Positions 8,791 to 16,669 of a stretch of DNA of 64,000 nucleotides are shown piece by piece. Numbering within the stretch: position 1 is the stretch's first letter; every line of letters begins with the position of its first letter. Source of the DNA: Pedobacter namyangjuensis (GTDB lineage: Bacteria > Bacteroidota > Bacteroidia > Sphingobacteriales > Sphingobacteriaceae). The notes under the pieces are model-generated. The model saw only the letters and a program-made list of their open reading frames with translations, did not search any database and had not been told where the DNA came from. The translations under genes were made by a program, and so were the position numbers. The stretch lies in contig NZ_QMHQ01000001.1 of NCBI RefSeq assembly GCF_003313325.1, positions 62,001 to 126,000 of the forward strand, written 5' to 3'.

Positions 8791-9261
8791 GTTTTTTTCA
8801 GAAAAACAATGTTCACGGAGCTTGGCATATTTAGCCCCGCTTTAAAATCGGGTTTATAGTACAAAGGCATTAGTTCGTTTGAGATTTCAGCGCCTGCAAG
8901 ATGCAAAAAACACTTATCAAAATAAATAAAAACATAAGCAATTGGTGGTTAAACCCAATTGCATAAAAACTTCTAGCATATTGTCAGTCCTTACGATTTA
9001 AGATGCAGATACAAGTTAGTACAGCTTCAACTCAACCGAAAATAGTAGCAGCAGCTATTGTAAGCTAAGCCTGATTGAAGCGAGCACGCAGTAAAGCGGA
9101 AAGCAGGGCCGAACGTATATTTTACGCAATGACCTCGCCTTTCAAAGCCCTTATCAAAATTGAGGCTAATTAAGGCGTAAATTGCCCCAATATCTGGCGC
9201 AATTGCCCATCGGCAGTTTTAGAAATAGTAGTTAAATTAGCTAAAAGCAAAATAACAAACT
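8791..9261. other. Intergenic region without a gene
   Basis: No credible coding frame was found. A short inverted repeat lies at 8938-8962 (GCAATTGG and CCAATTGC), and a compact 43-base dispersed repeat at 9069-9111. No clear -7 box precedes the next gene. Confidence 0.6.
9069..9111 (+). repeat. Compact CCCGAT/GCGGGAC repeat, copy 1
   Basis: It contains CCTGATTGAAGCGAGCACGC and then AGTAAAGCGGAAAGCAGGGC. It is a degenerate form of the sequence found on the opposite strand at 13350-13392 (CGCTTTACTTCGTGTTCGCT core) and 33163-33220. Confidence 0.6.
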
Positions 9262-9654
9262 ATGAATGAAAACATTATCTGTTGGTTCGAAATCTATGTA
9301 AAAGATATCAACCGAGCTAAAAAATTTTACAGCGAAGTATTGGGCACAAACTTTATCGACAGTCCTGCCCCCGGAGATTCGCCAGATGAGATGAAGATGT
9401 CATTCTTTTCTCCGATGGAAAATCAGGGTGTTTCTGGTGCCCTAATTGAAATGCCGGGAACTAAAGAAGGCGATGGCAGTTGTGTAAATACAATGGTTTA
9501 TTTTCCGTGTAAGGATGCAAATGTTGAGGAAGCTAGGATAAAAGCCGCAGGTGGGATTGTTAGTCGCTCTAAATTCTCTATCGGCGAATTTGGTTTCTGT
9601 TCGATTTGTGTAGATACAGAAGGTAATCCTTTCGGATTATTCTCTATGGAATAG
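9262..9654 (+). CDS. VOC-family (glyoxalase/bleomycin-resistance fold) protein
   Basis: A 130-residue protein with the paired beta-alpha-beta-beta-beta layout of the vicinal-oxygen-chelate superfamily: WFEIYVKDINRAKKFYSEVLG at the N-terminus and DTEGNPFGLFS at the C-terminus. These small members usually bind a metal at the dimer interface, but the substrate cannot be inferred. It is monocistronic, with repeat-bearing gaps on both sides. Related proteins are often loosely called glyoxalases; true glyoxalase activity is unlikely to be predictable here. Confidence 0.85.
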   Translation: MNENIICWFEIYVKDINRAKKFYSEVLGTNFIDSPAPGDSPDEMKMSFFSPMENQGVSGALIEMPGTKEGDGSCVNTMVYFPCKDANVEEARIKAAGGIVSRSKFSIGEFGFCSICVDTEGNPFGLFSME

Positions 9655-9670
9655 TAGCTATAGCGTTTTA

Positions 9671-9725
9671 GCCACATAGTAACATATAACATAAGCTGTA
9701 TTTTGTTAAAGGTTAGCTATGTGGT
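9671..9725. repeat. CCACATAG...CTATGTGG inverted repeat, copy 1
   Basis: GCCACATAG (9671-9679) and CTATGTGGT (9717-9725) form arms around 37 bases, just after the VOC stop codon. A better-preserved member lies at 16611-16660 and a half copy at 13618-13628. Confidence 0.6.
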
Positions 9726-9776
9726 TAGCTTGGATTGTGCCTGTTTTTTATTGCAAATTTCTGATAAATAAAGTGT

Positions 9777-9784
9777 TAATTTTG
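9777..9784 (+). promoter_or_regulatory. -7 element for the TetR operon
   Basis: TAATTTTG fits TAnnTTTG. A TTG at 9751-9753 is the only -33 candidate, at a somewhat long spacing of 23 bases. The predicted leader is about 45 bases before the ATG at 9837. Confidence 0.4.
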
Positions 9785-9836
9785 AGTGGTTTCGTAAACC
9801 AAAACCACTTTTTTAACGTTTTTAAATAAAAAGAAA

Positions 9837-10490
9837 ATGGCAACTGCAATTCAAATCAAAAAAGGTTACGTAGATTATGTGTTAACGCATAACGAACAAC
9901 CAAAATCGGTTTACAGCTTTGTAAAAAAGCTTAAAATTTCTGAAGCTGATTTTTATGCATTTTATGCTTCTTTTGAAAGTATAGAGAAAAATATTTGGTT
10001 TGAGCTTACTGTAGAAACTATTGATGAAATTCAAAAGCAAGAGCTTTGGTTGCAATATTCTGCTAGAGAAAAAATGCTTTCTTTCTTTTATAGCTATGTA
10101 GAGTTGCTAAAAAACCACCGCAGCTTTGTAATTTACAGTTTAAAGAAACATGGCAAGCGTTTAGCTACACCAGAAGTTTTAGCTGGTGCAAAGCCCATTT
10201 TCGAGAAATTTGCAGAAGAAATTATAAACGAAGGCTTGGAAACAGGCGAACTTGCCGACAGAAAATTCTTTGCCAAACGTTATAAAGATGCCCTTTGGGT
10301 TCAGTATGCTTTTATTCTAAATTTTTGGATGGATGACGATAGCGATGGTTTCGAAAAAACCGATGAGGCGATCGAGAGAGGAATTCAAGTTACGTTTGAT
10401 CTTTTCCAGCGCTCGCCAATTGATAACTTGTTTGAGTACGGAAAATTTCTAACGCAGCACGGCAAGCTAAAAGAAAAGATGGGATTTTAA
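9837..10490 (+). CDS. TetR-family transcriptional regulator
   Basis: A 217-residue all-helical protein. The first 55 residues form a divergent TetR helix-turn-helix (SVYSFVKKLKISEADFYAFY, then FESIEKNIW), and the remainder is a TetR C-terminal ligand/dimer domain. It lies 4 bases before a UbiB-type kinase gene, and in Bacteroidota this pair is commonly linked. It probably regulates its own three-gene operon, although no palindromic operator is obvious around 9740-9836. Some databases describe such proteins only by the C-terminal domain, because the DNA-binding region is diverged. Confidence 0.8.
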   Translation: MATAIQIKKGYVDYVLTHNEQPKSVYSFVKKLKISEADFYAFYASFESIEKNIWFELTVETIDEIQKQELWLQYSAREKMLSFFYSYVELLKNHRSFVIYSLKKHGKRLATPEVLAGAKPIFEKFAEEIINEGLETGELADRKFFAKRYKDALWVQYAFILNFWMDDDSDGFEKTDEAIERGIQVTFDLFQRSPIDNLFEYGKFLTQHGKLKEKMGF

Positions 10491-10494
10491 GCTA

Positions 10495-11793
10495 ATGAAG
10501 ACTCAAGAAAGCATGCCTACCACTAAGGTAGAACGTTCGGCTAAATTTGTAAAAACCGGCTTCCAGATTGGTGGCAATTACATTAAACACTACTCTAAAA
10601 AAATCTTCAATCCGGCATTAAGTAGGGACGAGTTAAATGAAGATAACGCATCTGACATATACAATTCTTTAAGCGAGCTAAAAGGCTCTGCGTTAAAAAT
10701 TGCGCAGATGTTAAGCATGGACAAAAATATTTTGCCAAGAGCTTATGTAGATCGTTTCACACAGTCGCAATATAATGCGCCACCTTTATCGGGGCCATTA
10801 ATTGTGCGCACATTTACCAAAAGCTTTGGCAAAACGCCAGAAAAAATATACGACAAATTTAATATCAAATCTACGCATGCAGCTTCGATTGGCCAAGTGC
10901 ACGAAGCTGAATTGAATGGCAAAAAGCTTGCGGTAAAAATTCAATATCCGGGTGTTGGCGATAGCATTTCTTCTGATCTTAAATTGGTTAAGCCATTTGC
11001 TTTTAGGTTATTAGGCATGAGCGAAAAGGAACTTAACATTTACATTGCCGAAGTTGAAGAACGCTTGTTAGAAGAAACCGATTACGTACGTGAAGTAAGA
11101 AGCTCTATCGAGTTTGCAGAAGCCTGTAAAAATTTAAACAATGTAGTTTTCCCCACTTATTATCCTGAGCTTTCTAGCAGTAGAATTATTACAATGGATT
11201 GGATTGAAGGATTGCATTTAAAAGAATTTTTGCAATCCAACCCTTCTCAAGAAGTAAAAAATAAAATTGGCCAGGCCTTATGGGATTTTTACAACTTTCA
11301 GCAACATGAGTTGAGAAAGGTACACGCCGACCCACACCCCGGGAATTTTCTGATTACGAAAGATGAAAAGTTAGGCGCCATAGATTTTGGTTGCATAAAG
11401 GAAATGCCAGACGATTTTTACTATCCTTTTTTCTCGCTAACCTCTACCGATTTATTTGAAGACAAGGAAAAAACAATTGAAGCATTTAGGGCATTGCAGA
11501 TGATTTTGCCGAATGATAGCCCTGCACAAATTGAGTTTTATTATAAATCTTATAAGGAAATGATTTCGCTATTCGCTAAACCTTATGTAACCAATACGTT
11601 CGATTTTAGCGAAGAACAATTTTTTGAAGATTTGTATACCTATGGCGAAAAAGTTGCCAAAATGCCGGAGTTTAAACAAGCACGAGGTGTGAAACATTTC
11701 ATTTATATTAACCGTACCAACTTTGGCCTGTACAATATTTTGCATGAGCTAAAAGCCACTGTAAGAACTGACACTTTTAAGCCACATGTTTAA
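10495..11793 (+). CDS. AarF/ABC1/UbiB-type atypical kinase
   Basis: A 432-residue protein of the ABC1 kinase-like family. Seen motifs are KGSALKIAQMLSMD near residue 60 (KxGQ-type region), AASIGQVHEAEL (the Ala-rich loop replacing the Gly-rich loop), the VAIK-like LAVKIQYPG, HADPHPGNFL (catalytic loop) and AIDFGCIKE (DFG). Family members act in ubiquinone or isoprenoid-lipid metabolism and in membrane homeostasis through ATPase activity. There is no C-terminal transmembrane pair as in UbiB, so it may be membrane-associated only. It lies between the TetR and SDR genes; a role in lipid metabolism is inference. Confidence 0.88.
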   Translation: MKTQESMPTTKVERSAKFVKTGFQIGGNYIKHYSKKIFNPALSRDELNEDNASDIYNSLSELKGSALKIAQMLSMDKNILPRAYVDRFTQSQYNAPPLSGPLIVRTFTKSFGKTPEKIYDKFNIKSTHAASIGQVHEAELNGKKLAVKIQYPGVGDSISSDLKLVKPFAFRLLGMSEKELNIYIAEVEERLLEETDYVREVRSSIEFAEACKNLNNVVFPTYYPELSSSRIITMDWIEGLHLKEFLQSNPSQEVKNKIGQALWDFYNFQQHELRKVHADPHPGNFLITKDEKLGAIDFGCIKEMPDDFYYPFFSLTSTDLFEDKEKTIEAFRALQMILPNDSPAQIEFYYKSYKEMISLFAKPYVTNTFDFSEEQFFEDLYTYGEKVAKMPEFKQARGVKHFIYINRTNFGLYNILHELKATVRTDTFKPHV

Positions 11794-11843
11794 ATAACAA
11801 ATGTAGATCTTGATTGTTATTGGATTAATCATTTCTAACAATC

Positions 11844-13298
11844 ATGAAAATACTACTTACAGGCGCAAATGGCTACATTGGCACACGACTATTACCAGTT
11901 TTACTTGAGCAAGGTTATGAAGTGGTATGCATGGTTCGCGACCCGCGTAGGTTTGCCTTAGAGAGCGATTTTGGTGAAAAGGTAAAAATAATTACAGGCG
12001 ACTTATTAAAACCAGAAAGTTTACAAAATATTCCAAATGATATTGAGGCTTGCTACTATTTGGTGCATTCTATGTCTGGTAGTGGAAAGGATTTTTCTGA
12101 TTTGGAACTGCAGTCTGCCAAGAACTTTGTTAATGCCATAACAACCACGCAATGCAAACAAGTAATTTACCTAACAGGTATTGTAAACGATGCTGAGCTA
12201 TCTAAACATTTAAGTTCTCGGCTTGCTGTTGAAGATGAACTTAAAAATTCTGGCATCAATTATTCCATTTTAAGAGCTGCAATTATTATCGGCTCGGGTT
12301 CTGCGTCCTTCGAAATAATTAGGGATTTAGCCGAAAAATTGCCCGTAATGGTTGCGCCTAAATGGGTAAGAACAAAATGCCAACCCATTGCCATTAGAGA
12401 TGTTTTAGGCTATTTATGTGGCGTGTTGGCAAACGAACAGGCCTATAAGCAGGTATTTGATATCGGTGGCCCCGACATTTTAACCTACAAACAGATGATT
12501 TTGCAATATGCCGAGTCTAGAGGTTTAAAGAGATACATTTTTACTGTCCCGGTTTTAACGCCAAAACTTTCATCCCTCTGGTTAAATTTAGTAACTGCGG
12601 TTCCCTATTCACTTGCCCGAAGTTTGGTAGACAGCATGAAAGTTGAGGTAGTTTGCCAAAACGACGCTATTAAAAAAGTGGTTCCACGAAACTGCTTAAG
12701 TTACAAAGAAGCCTTAAAATTAGCTTTTGAAAAAATTGAGCAAAATTCTATCGTCAGCAGTTGGAAAGACGCTTTAAATAGAGGTTATCTAGAAACTTCT
12801 TTTATGGACCAGGTTAAAGTGCCCCAAAACGGAACAGTAGAATATAAAGTTAAAATGCCATTTGAACGCAAGGCGGAAGAGGTTTTTGAAAATATTTGGG
12901 GCATTGGCGGTAGCCGAGGCTGGTATTATTTAGACTGGCTTTGGAGTTTGCGAGGATTTTTAGACAAAATGTTTGGAGGGGTAGGCACCAGACGTGGCAG
13001 AACCAGCAACGTTAGTTTGCAGGCTGGAGATGTGCTAGATTTTTGGCGGGTGTTATTGGCCGACAAAGCGCATAAACGCCTTTTGCTCTATGCAGAAATG
13101 AAAGTGCCTGGAGAGGCTTGGTTAGAGTTAAAAGTGGTTCAGCACCATAACAAATCTTACCTTTCGCAAATTGCAACCTTTAGACCACATGGTTTGTGGG
13201 GCCGGGTTTATTGGTACGCCATGTTTCCGTTTCATTTAGTGCTTTTTAAAGGCATGGCGAAACAAATTACAACCTATAAGCCAGAATTACCGAGTTAA
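11844..13298 (+). CDS. SDR-family NAD(P)-binding protein with C-terminal DUF2867
   Basis: A 484-residue two-domain protein. Residues 1-300 are an atypical short-chain dehydrogenase fold with TGANGYIGTRLLPVL as the dinucleotide motif and CYYLVHSMSG. About residues 325-480 match the DUF2867 layout, with aromatic clusters such as GGSRGWYYLDWLW and the end WYAMFPFHLVLFKGM. The substrate is unknown; such fusions are oxidoreductase-like. It starts 50 bases after the kinase gene in the same direction and is probably the third gene of the TetR operon. Confidence 0.87.
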   Translation: MKILLTGANGYIGTRLLPVLLEQGYEVVCMVRDPRRFALESDFGEKVKIITGDLLKPESLQNIPNDIEACYYLVHSMSGSGKDFSDLELQSAKNFVNAITTTQCKQVIYLTGIVNDAELSKHLSSRLAVEDELKNSGINYSILRAAIIIGSGSASFEIIRDLAEKLPVMVAPKWVRTKCQPIAIRDVLGYLCGVLANEQAYKQVFDIGGPDILTYKQMILQYAESRGLKRYIFTVPVLTPKLSSLWLNLVTAVPYSLARSLVDSMKVEVVCQNDAIKKVVPRNCLSYKEALKLAFEKIEQNSIVSSWKDALNRGYLETSFMDQVKVPQNGTVEYKVKMPFERKAEEVFENIWGIGGSRGWYYLDWLWSLRGFLDKMFGGVGTRRGRTSNVSLQAGDVLDFWRVLLADKAHKRLLLYAEMKVPGEAWLELKVVQHHNKSYLSQIATFRPHGLWGRVYWYAMFPFHLVLFKGMAKQITTYKPELPS

Positions 13299-13349
13299 AA
13301 ATAGGATTTTGAGTTGAAAAGCACGGACATGAGTTAATTGGATTGTTCT

Positions 13350-13392
13350 GTCCCGCTATCCGCTTTACTTCGTGTTCGCTCCTATCGGGTTT
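13350..13392 (-). repeat. Compact CCCGAT/GCGGGAC repeat, copy 2
   Basis: The plus strand reads GTCCCGCTATCCGCTTTACT, then TCGTGTTCGCTCCTATCGGG. The ends are complementary in their CCCG/CGGG bases. It is the clearest copy of the 43-base form; relatives lie at 9069-9111 and 33163-33220. Confidence 0.7.
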
Positions 13393-13446
13393 AAGAACTT
13401 CTTTTCTGCTCCTATGAATGGGTTTATTATCATAGGCTTTAGTATT

Positions 13447-13604
13447 TAAACGTGACAGCAGTGGAAATCCTTTTTGCTGTACACAATAAACCTCGTAGGT
13501 TTTTTAAACCTACGAGGTTTGGATTAAGCACCAACATTCACAAAAAGATTGTAACGAATGGCAGGACAGGTGTTACAACGAAGCACTGCTTTTGCTTTTC
13601 AGAT
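13447..13604 (+). repeat. Modular dispersed repeat, copy B
   Basis: The left arm has GCAGTGGAAATCCTTTTTGC, the right arm CACAAAAAGATTGTAACGAA, and the tail CTGCTTTTGCTTTTCAGAT. The variable centre of this copy is a perfect palindrome at 13488-13520 (15-bp arms AAACCTCGTAGGTTT and AAACCTACGAGGTTT, 3-base loop). Confidence 0.75.
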
Positions 13605-13676
13605 TTATAAACATTTTAACCACATAGGCAGGTAGTCTTGCTTGTTTTTCTATGCGCCTTTTGTTAAAGAAATAAG

Positions 13677-16451
13677 TTAAAACCTAAACATAGTTTCCTT
13701 ACCGCCAACTTTACCTCCAAAATTTTGGATATTGTAAGTTAAGGTTAACAAGCCGTGGCGACCAAGATTATTAGTTCTCGTATCTCTAATACTGTTTTCG
13801 CTAATGCTTATATACCTACGTGTATTGGTATTTAAAATGTCGTTAACCGCAAACTTCAACTGCATTCTATCATTTTTCATAAATAAAAAGGTAAGCGCCG
13901 CATTCCATAGCTGTATATTATTGCTAAAACCATTTGCACTTTGGGTGTTGTACATAATTCTATAAGTTGTTTCCCAAACCATTTTTTTAGGTAAACGTAC
14001 AACCAACTCTGTTTCTCCGGTATGTGTTAGGTAACTTAAATCGTTGAAAAAGTCGCTATCGTAGGCGCTGTTATTGATAGATAGGTTGTAAGATTGTCCT
14101 AGCTCAAACTTGTCGTTTAAGTTAATCCGACCATTAACTCTTGGCGTAAAAGATATTACGTGTGCATTACTTCTAACATTATTTACTTCTACAATATTTC
14201 TGGAATAGTTAGTCCAAAAACCCAAACCTAAGGTATATTGCCTTTTCATATTCTTAAATTCTTTGGTAATGTTACCGCTGGCATTAAATCTCCAAATTCC
14301 ATCGGCATTATTAGGCGTATTGGTTTGTATACCTTCGGCACTAATTACTCTTGACATAATTACCCCATCGTTTTGTACACTTCCATTTAAGTTAGCATTA
14401 TAATTTAAGGAGTTTTTGGTGTCGTACTTATAGAGGTTTAAATTTACTTGATGTGTTTTGGCAGGGCGTAAAGTTGGGTTTCCATTTTGTACAAACAAAG
14501 GGTTTGAGTTGTTGGCTACAGGCTGTATATACCTTACATCTGGCTCTCTGAAATTTGGCGAATAGCTTACGTTTAAATCTTTATACCTTATTGTTAATTG
14601 AGGCGCAATAAATTGAAAGTTCTGTTCGAACGATGGATTGGTGCTAAAGCTGTTTTCTAGATTTATAGTGTTAAAAACAAAACCCGGTTGAATATTTAAG
14701 TCTTTTGTCACTTTCCACCTTAAAGTAGCCCTAGTATTTGTTTTAAAACCAGATTGCATAACAGTTTCGGAAAGTGTTGGCACCATAATATCATAAGTTT
14801 GATTTAGAGGGTCTTTATAAAATGTTGTTAACGCGTTTTCGTTATCTATGTAATTTCCGCTAGTAACCAAGCTTAAAGCTAATTTTTTACTAATCGGCTC
14901 TGCATAATTTAAGCTTAGGTAGGTACTAAAATTACGAATATTATTGTCTCTTAGTTGATCTATTACCGCAGTTGAGGCAGGATCGTAAAACTGATTAGTA
15001 GCGGTATTAAAGTCGTCTCCTAAATTATTTGTTTTAGTTACGTTAACCGATGTGTTTAAATATCGTCCTGCTTTTTTAAAATCCCTCCATAGGCTGGCCG
15101 AAATAAAATATTCGGCATTATTTGCCTGTGTGCGACTAGCGTTATTACCCGTGTTTAGCAAATCGTTGTTACCATTTGCACTTCGGGTTTGCAACAGACC
15201 TGCATTGCGTATTTGGTTGATTGTTATGGTAGGTTCTACTGTTAGGTTTGTAAGGCTGTCTATTTTCCACTCCGCTCTGGCTCCGATATTATGGTTGTAG
15301 CTTTTATTACGCTGATTAGAATTGGTATTGGTTAGTAACTTACTATCTCCTAAATTTTGATCTGCATTTATTAATTGCTCAATGGTATTGTCTACCTGAC
15401 CGAAGAAATATTTGGCATTTAGCTTTATGCCATTTTTGGTTAAGGTATTAAAATTTGCACCGGCTCCTGCAGATTGTTGCACACCCGAAGACGCACCACC
15501 AAAAGAAATATTGTTTAGCGCAAAACCGCCATCAGAGTTTACCATCACAGAATTAATGCCACCTCTAGAGAATCCGCCGATGCGGGAAACATCGCCAATG
15601 CTAAAACCTGGCTTATTTATGTTGTTTCCATAGGCCAGTAAACTCACTTGGGTGGTATCTCTAAAGAAACTCATAATACCGCCAGTTTCAAACCTTTCAT
15701 TCGGTCCGCCACCACCGTAAATTTTGCCAAATGCACCTTGCTTAATTGCCTTTTTAAGTTTTAGATTAATTATTTGAGGTGTATTGCCTGCTAACAAATC
15801 GGGATCACGGCGTTTAGCTTCCGGATCGTCTGCAACTTGAATTTTATCGATAATATTTGCCGGGAGATTTTTAGTTGCTATCTGTTGGTCGCCACCGAAG
15901 AACTCTTTTCCATCCACCAATATTTTACTAACCGACTTTCCATTAACTTGTATAGAGCCGTCTGAAGCTACAGCAACACCTGGTAGTTTTTTCAAGAGAT
16001 CTTCTACCACCGCTGTTGGCAAGGTTTTAAAAGACTCTGCATTAAATTCTATGGTGTCTTTACGCACAATAATTGGCGGCCTTTCAGACTGGATTACCAC
16101 TTCCTTTAAATCGTTTGTTTTCTCGGTAAGCAGTAGTTTACCTAAGTTTAAATCCGGCGAAGCCGATGTAAGTGTAATCTCTTTGCGATATACATTATAC
16201 ATCCAAGCATTTACCACAACCTTATATTTAACACCTAAATCTAGATTAGAAATTTTGAAGACCCCTTTATCATCAGATAATTTGTAATTAGTTAAAACGG
16301 TATCGCTTCCTTTATAGATAGAGACCGTTGCGTAATTTAAGGTCAGTTTCTGATTAGCACTATCCAATAATGTTCCGGCTACGCTACCTTTTTGGGCAAA
16401 AGCAAAATTAACTGCAAATAGTAAGGTAATGGCAAATAAAATTCTCTTCAT
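13677..16451 (-). CDS. Outer-membrane beta-barrel protein, TonB-receptor-like (paralog 1)
   Basis: A 924-residue protein with signal peptide 1-19, a carboxypeptidase-regulatory-like domain about 23-115, a plug-like segment about 118-240 (VVEDLLKKLPGVAV, VLVDGKEFFGGD-type block) and a long barrel ending in TMFRF with the terminal Phe used by the BAM complex. It belongs to the outer-membrane barrel family 3 group common in Bacteroidota. No SusD partner adjoins it. It is a tandem paralog of the gene at 16670-19450 with very similar plug and C-terminus. The ligand is unknown. TACGA-type palindromes lie upstream of both copies. Confidence 0.88.
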   Translation of the reverse strand: MKRILFAITLLFAVNFAFAQKGSVAGTLLDSANQKLTLNYATVSIYKGSDTVLTNYKLSDDKGVFKISNLDLGVKYKVVVNAWMYNVYRKEITLTSASPDLNLGKLLLTEKTNDLKEVVIQSERPPIIVRKDTIEFNAESFKTLPTAVVEDLLKKLPGVAVASDGSIQVNGKSVSKILVDGKEFFGGDQQIATKNLPANIIDKIQVADDPEAKRRDPDLLAGNTPQIINLKLKKAIKQGAFGKIYGGGGPNERFETGGIMSFFRDTTQVSLLAYGNNINKPGFSIGDVSRIGGFSRGGINSVMVNSDGGFALNNISFGGASSGVQQSAGAGANFNTLTKNGIKLNAKYFFGQVDNTIEQLINADQNLGDSKLLTNTNSNQRNKSYNHNIGARAEWKIDSLTNLTVEPTITINQIRNAGLLQTRSANGNNDLLNTGNNASRTQANNAEYFISASLWRDFKKAGRYLNTSVNVTKTNNLGDDFNTATNQFYDPASTAVIDQLRDNNIRNFSTYLSLNYAEPISKKLALSLVTSGNYIDNENALTTFYKDPLNQTYDIMVPTLSETVMQSGFKTNTRATLRWKVTKDLNIQPGFVFNTINLENSFSTNPSFEQNFQFIAPQLTIRYKDLNVSYSPNFREPDVRYIQPVANNSNPLFVQNGNPTLRPAKTHQVNLNLYKYDTKNSLNYNANLNGSVQNDGVIMSRVISAEGIQTNTPNNADGIWRFNASGNITKEFKNMKRQYTLGLGFWTNYSRNIVEVNNVRSNAHVISFTPRVNGRINLNDKFELGQSYNLSINNSAYDSDFFNDLSYLTHTGETELVVRLPKKMVWETTYRIMYNTQSANGFSNNIQLWNAALTFLFMKNDRMQLKFAVNDILNTNTRRYISISENSIRDTRTNNLGRHGLLTLTYNIQNFGGKVGGKETMFRF

Positions 16452-16547
16452 AAAATGATTTAAGCTAGGTTTCTATAACTGCTGAATGGTTTCTACCTTA
16501 CTAAACTAAAAAATTAGTTTTAATAAAGAAACAAATCGCAACAATGT

Positions 16548-16562
16548 TACGAAACTATCGTA
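16548..16562. promoter_or_regulatory. TACGA-N5-TCGTA palindrome upstream of paralog 1
   Basis: TACGA (16548-16552) and TCGTA (16558-16562) lie about 100 bases before the start of paralog 1. The same half-sites, in two better copies, lie upstream of paralog 2. A shared regulator is inference. Confidence 0.45.
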
Positions 16563-16610
16563 GCTGATCTGATTGGCATGCTGTAAACTTTCAATTCAAC
16601 TCTAATTTTT

Positions 16611-16660
16611 ACCACATAGATGCATAGTTCTGCCTGTATATGTGTACCTATGTGGTAAAT
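16611..16660. repeat. TTACCACATAG...CTATGTGGTAA inverted repeat
   Basis: Perfect 11-base arms (16611-16621 and 16650-16660) enclose 28 bases, ending 9 bases before the stop codon of paralog 2, so the element can fold in its 3' RNA. It is the best copy of the family also seen at 9671-9725. Confidence 0.7.
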
Positions 16661-16669
16661 TAAAACACG

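Larger units (their letters stand above)
13299..13676. other. Intergenic region between convergent genes, filled by repeats
   Basis: The gap between the SDR stop and the outer-membrane barrel stop has no gene. It holds a compact repeat (13350-13392), modular repeat copy B (13447-13604) with a nested perfect palindrome (13488-13520), and half of the ACCACATAGG repeat (13618-13628). No simple U-tailed terminator is visible. Confidence 0.65.
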
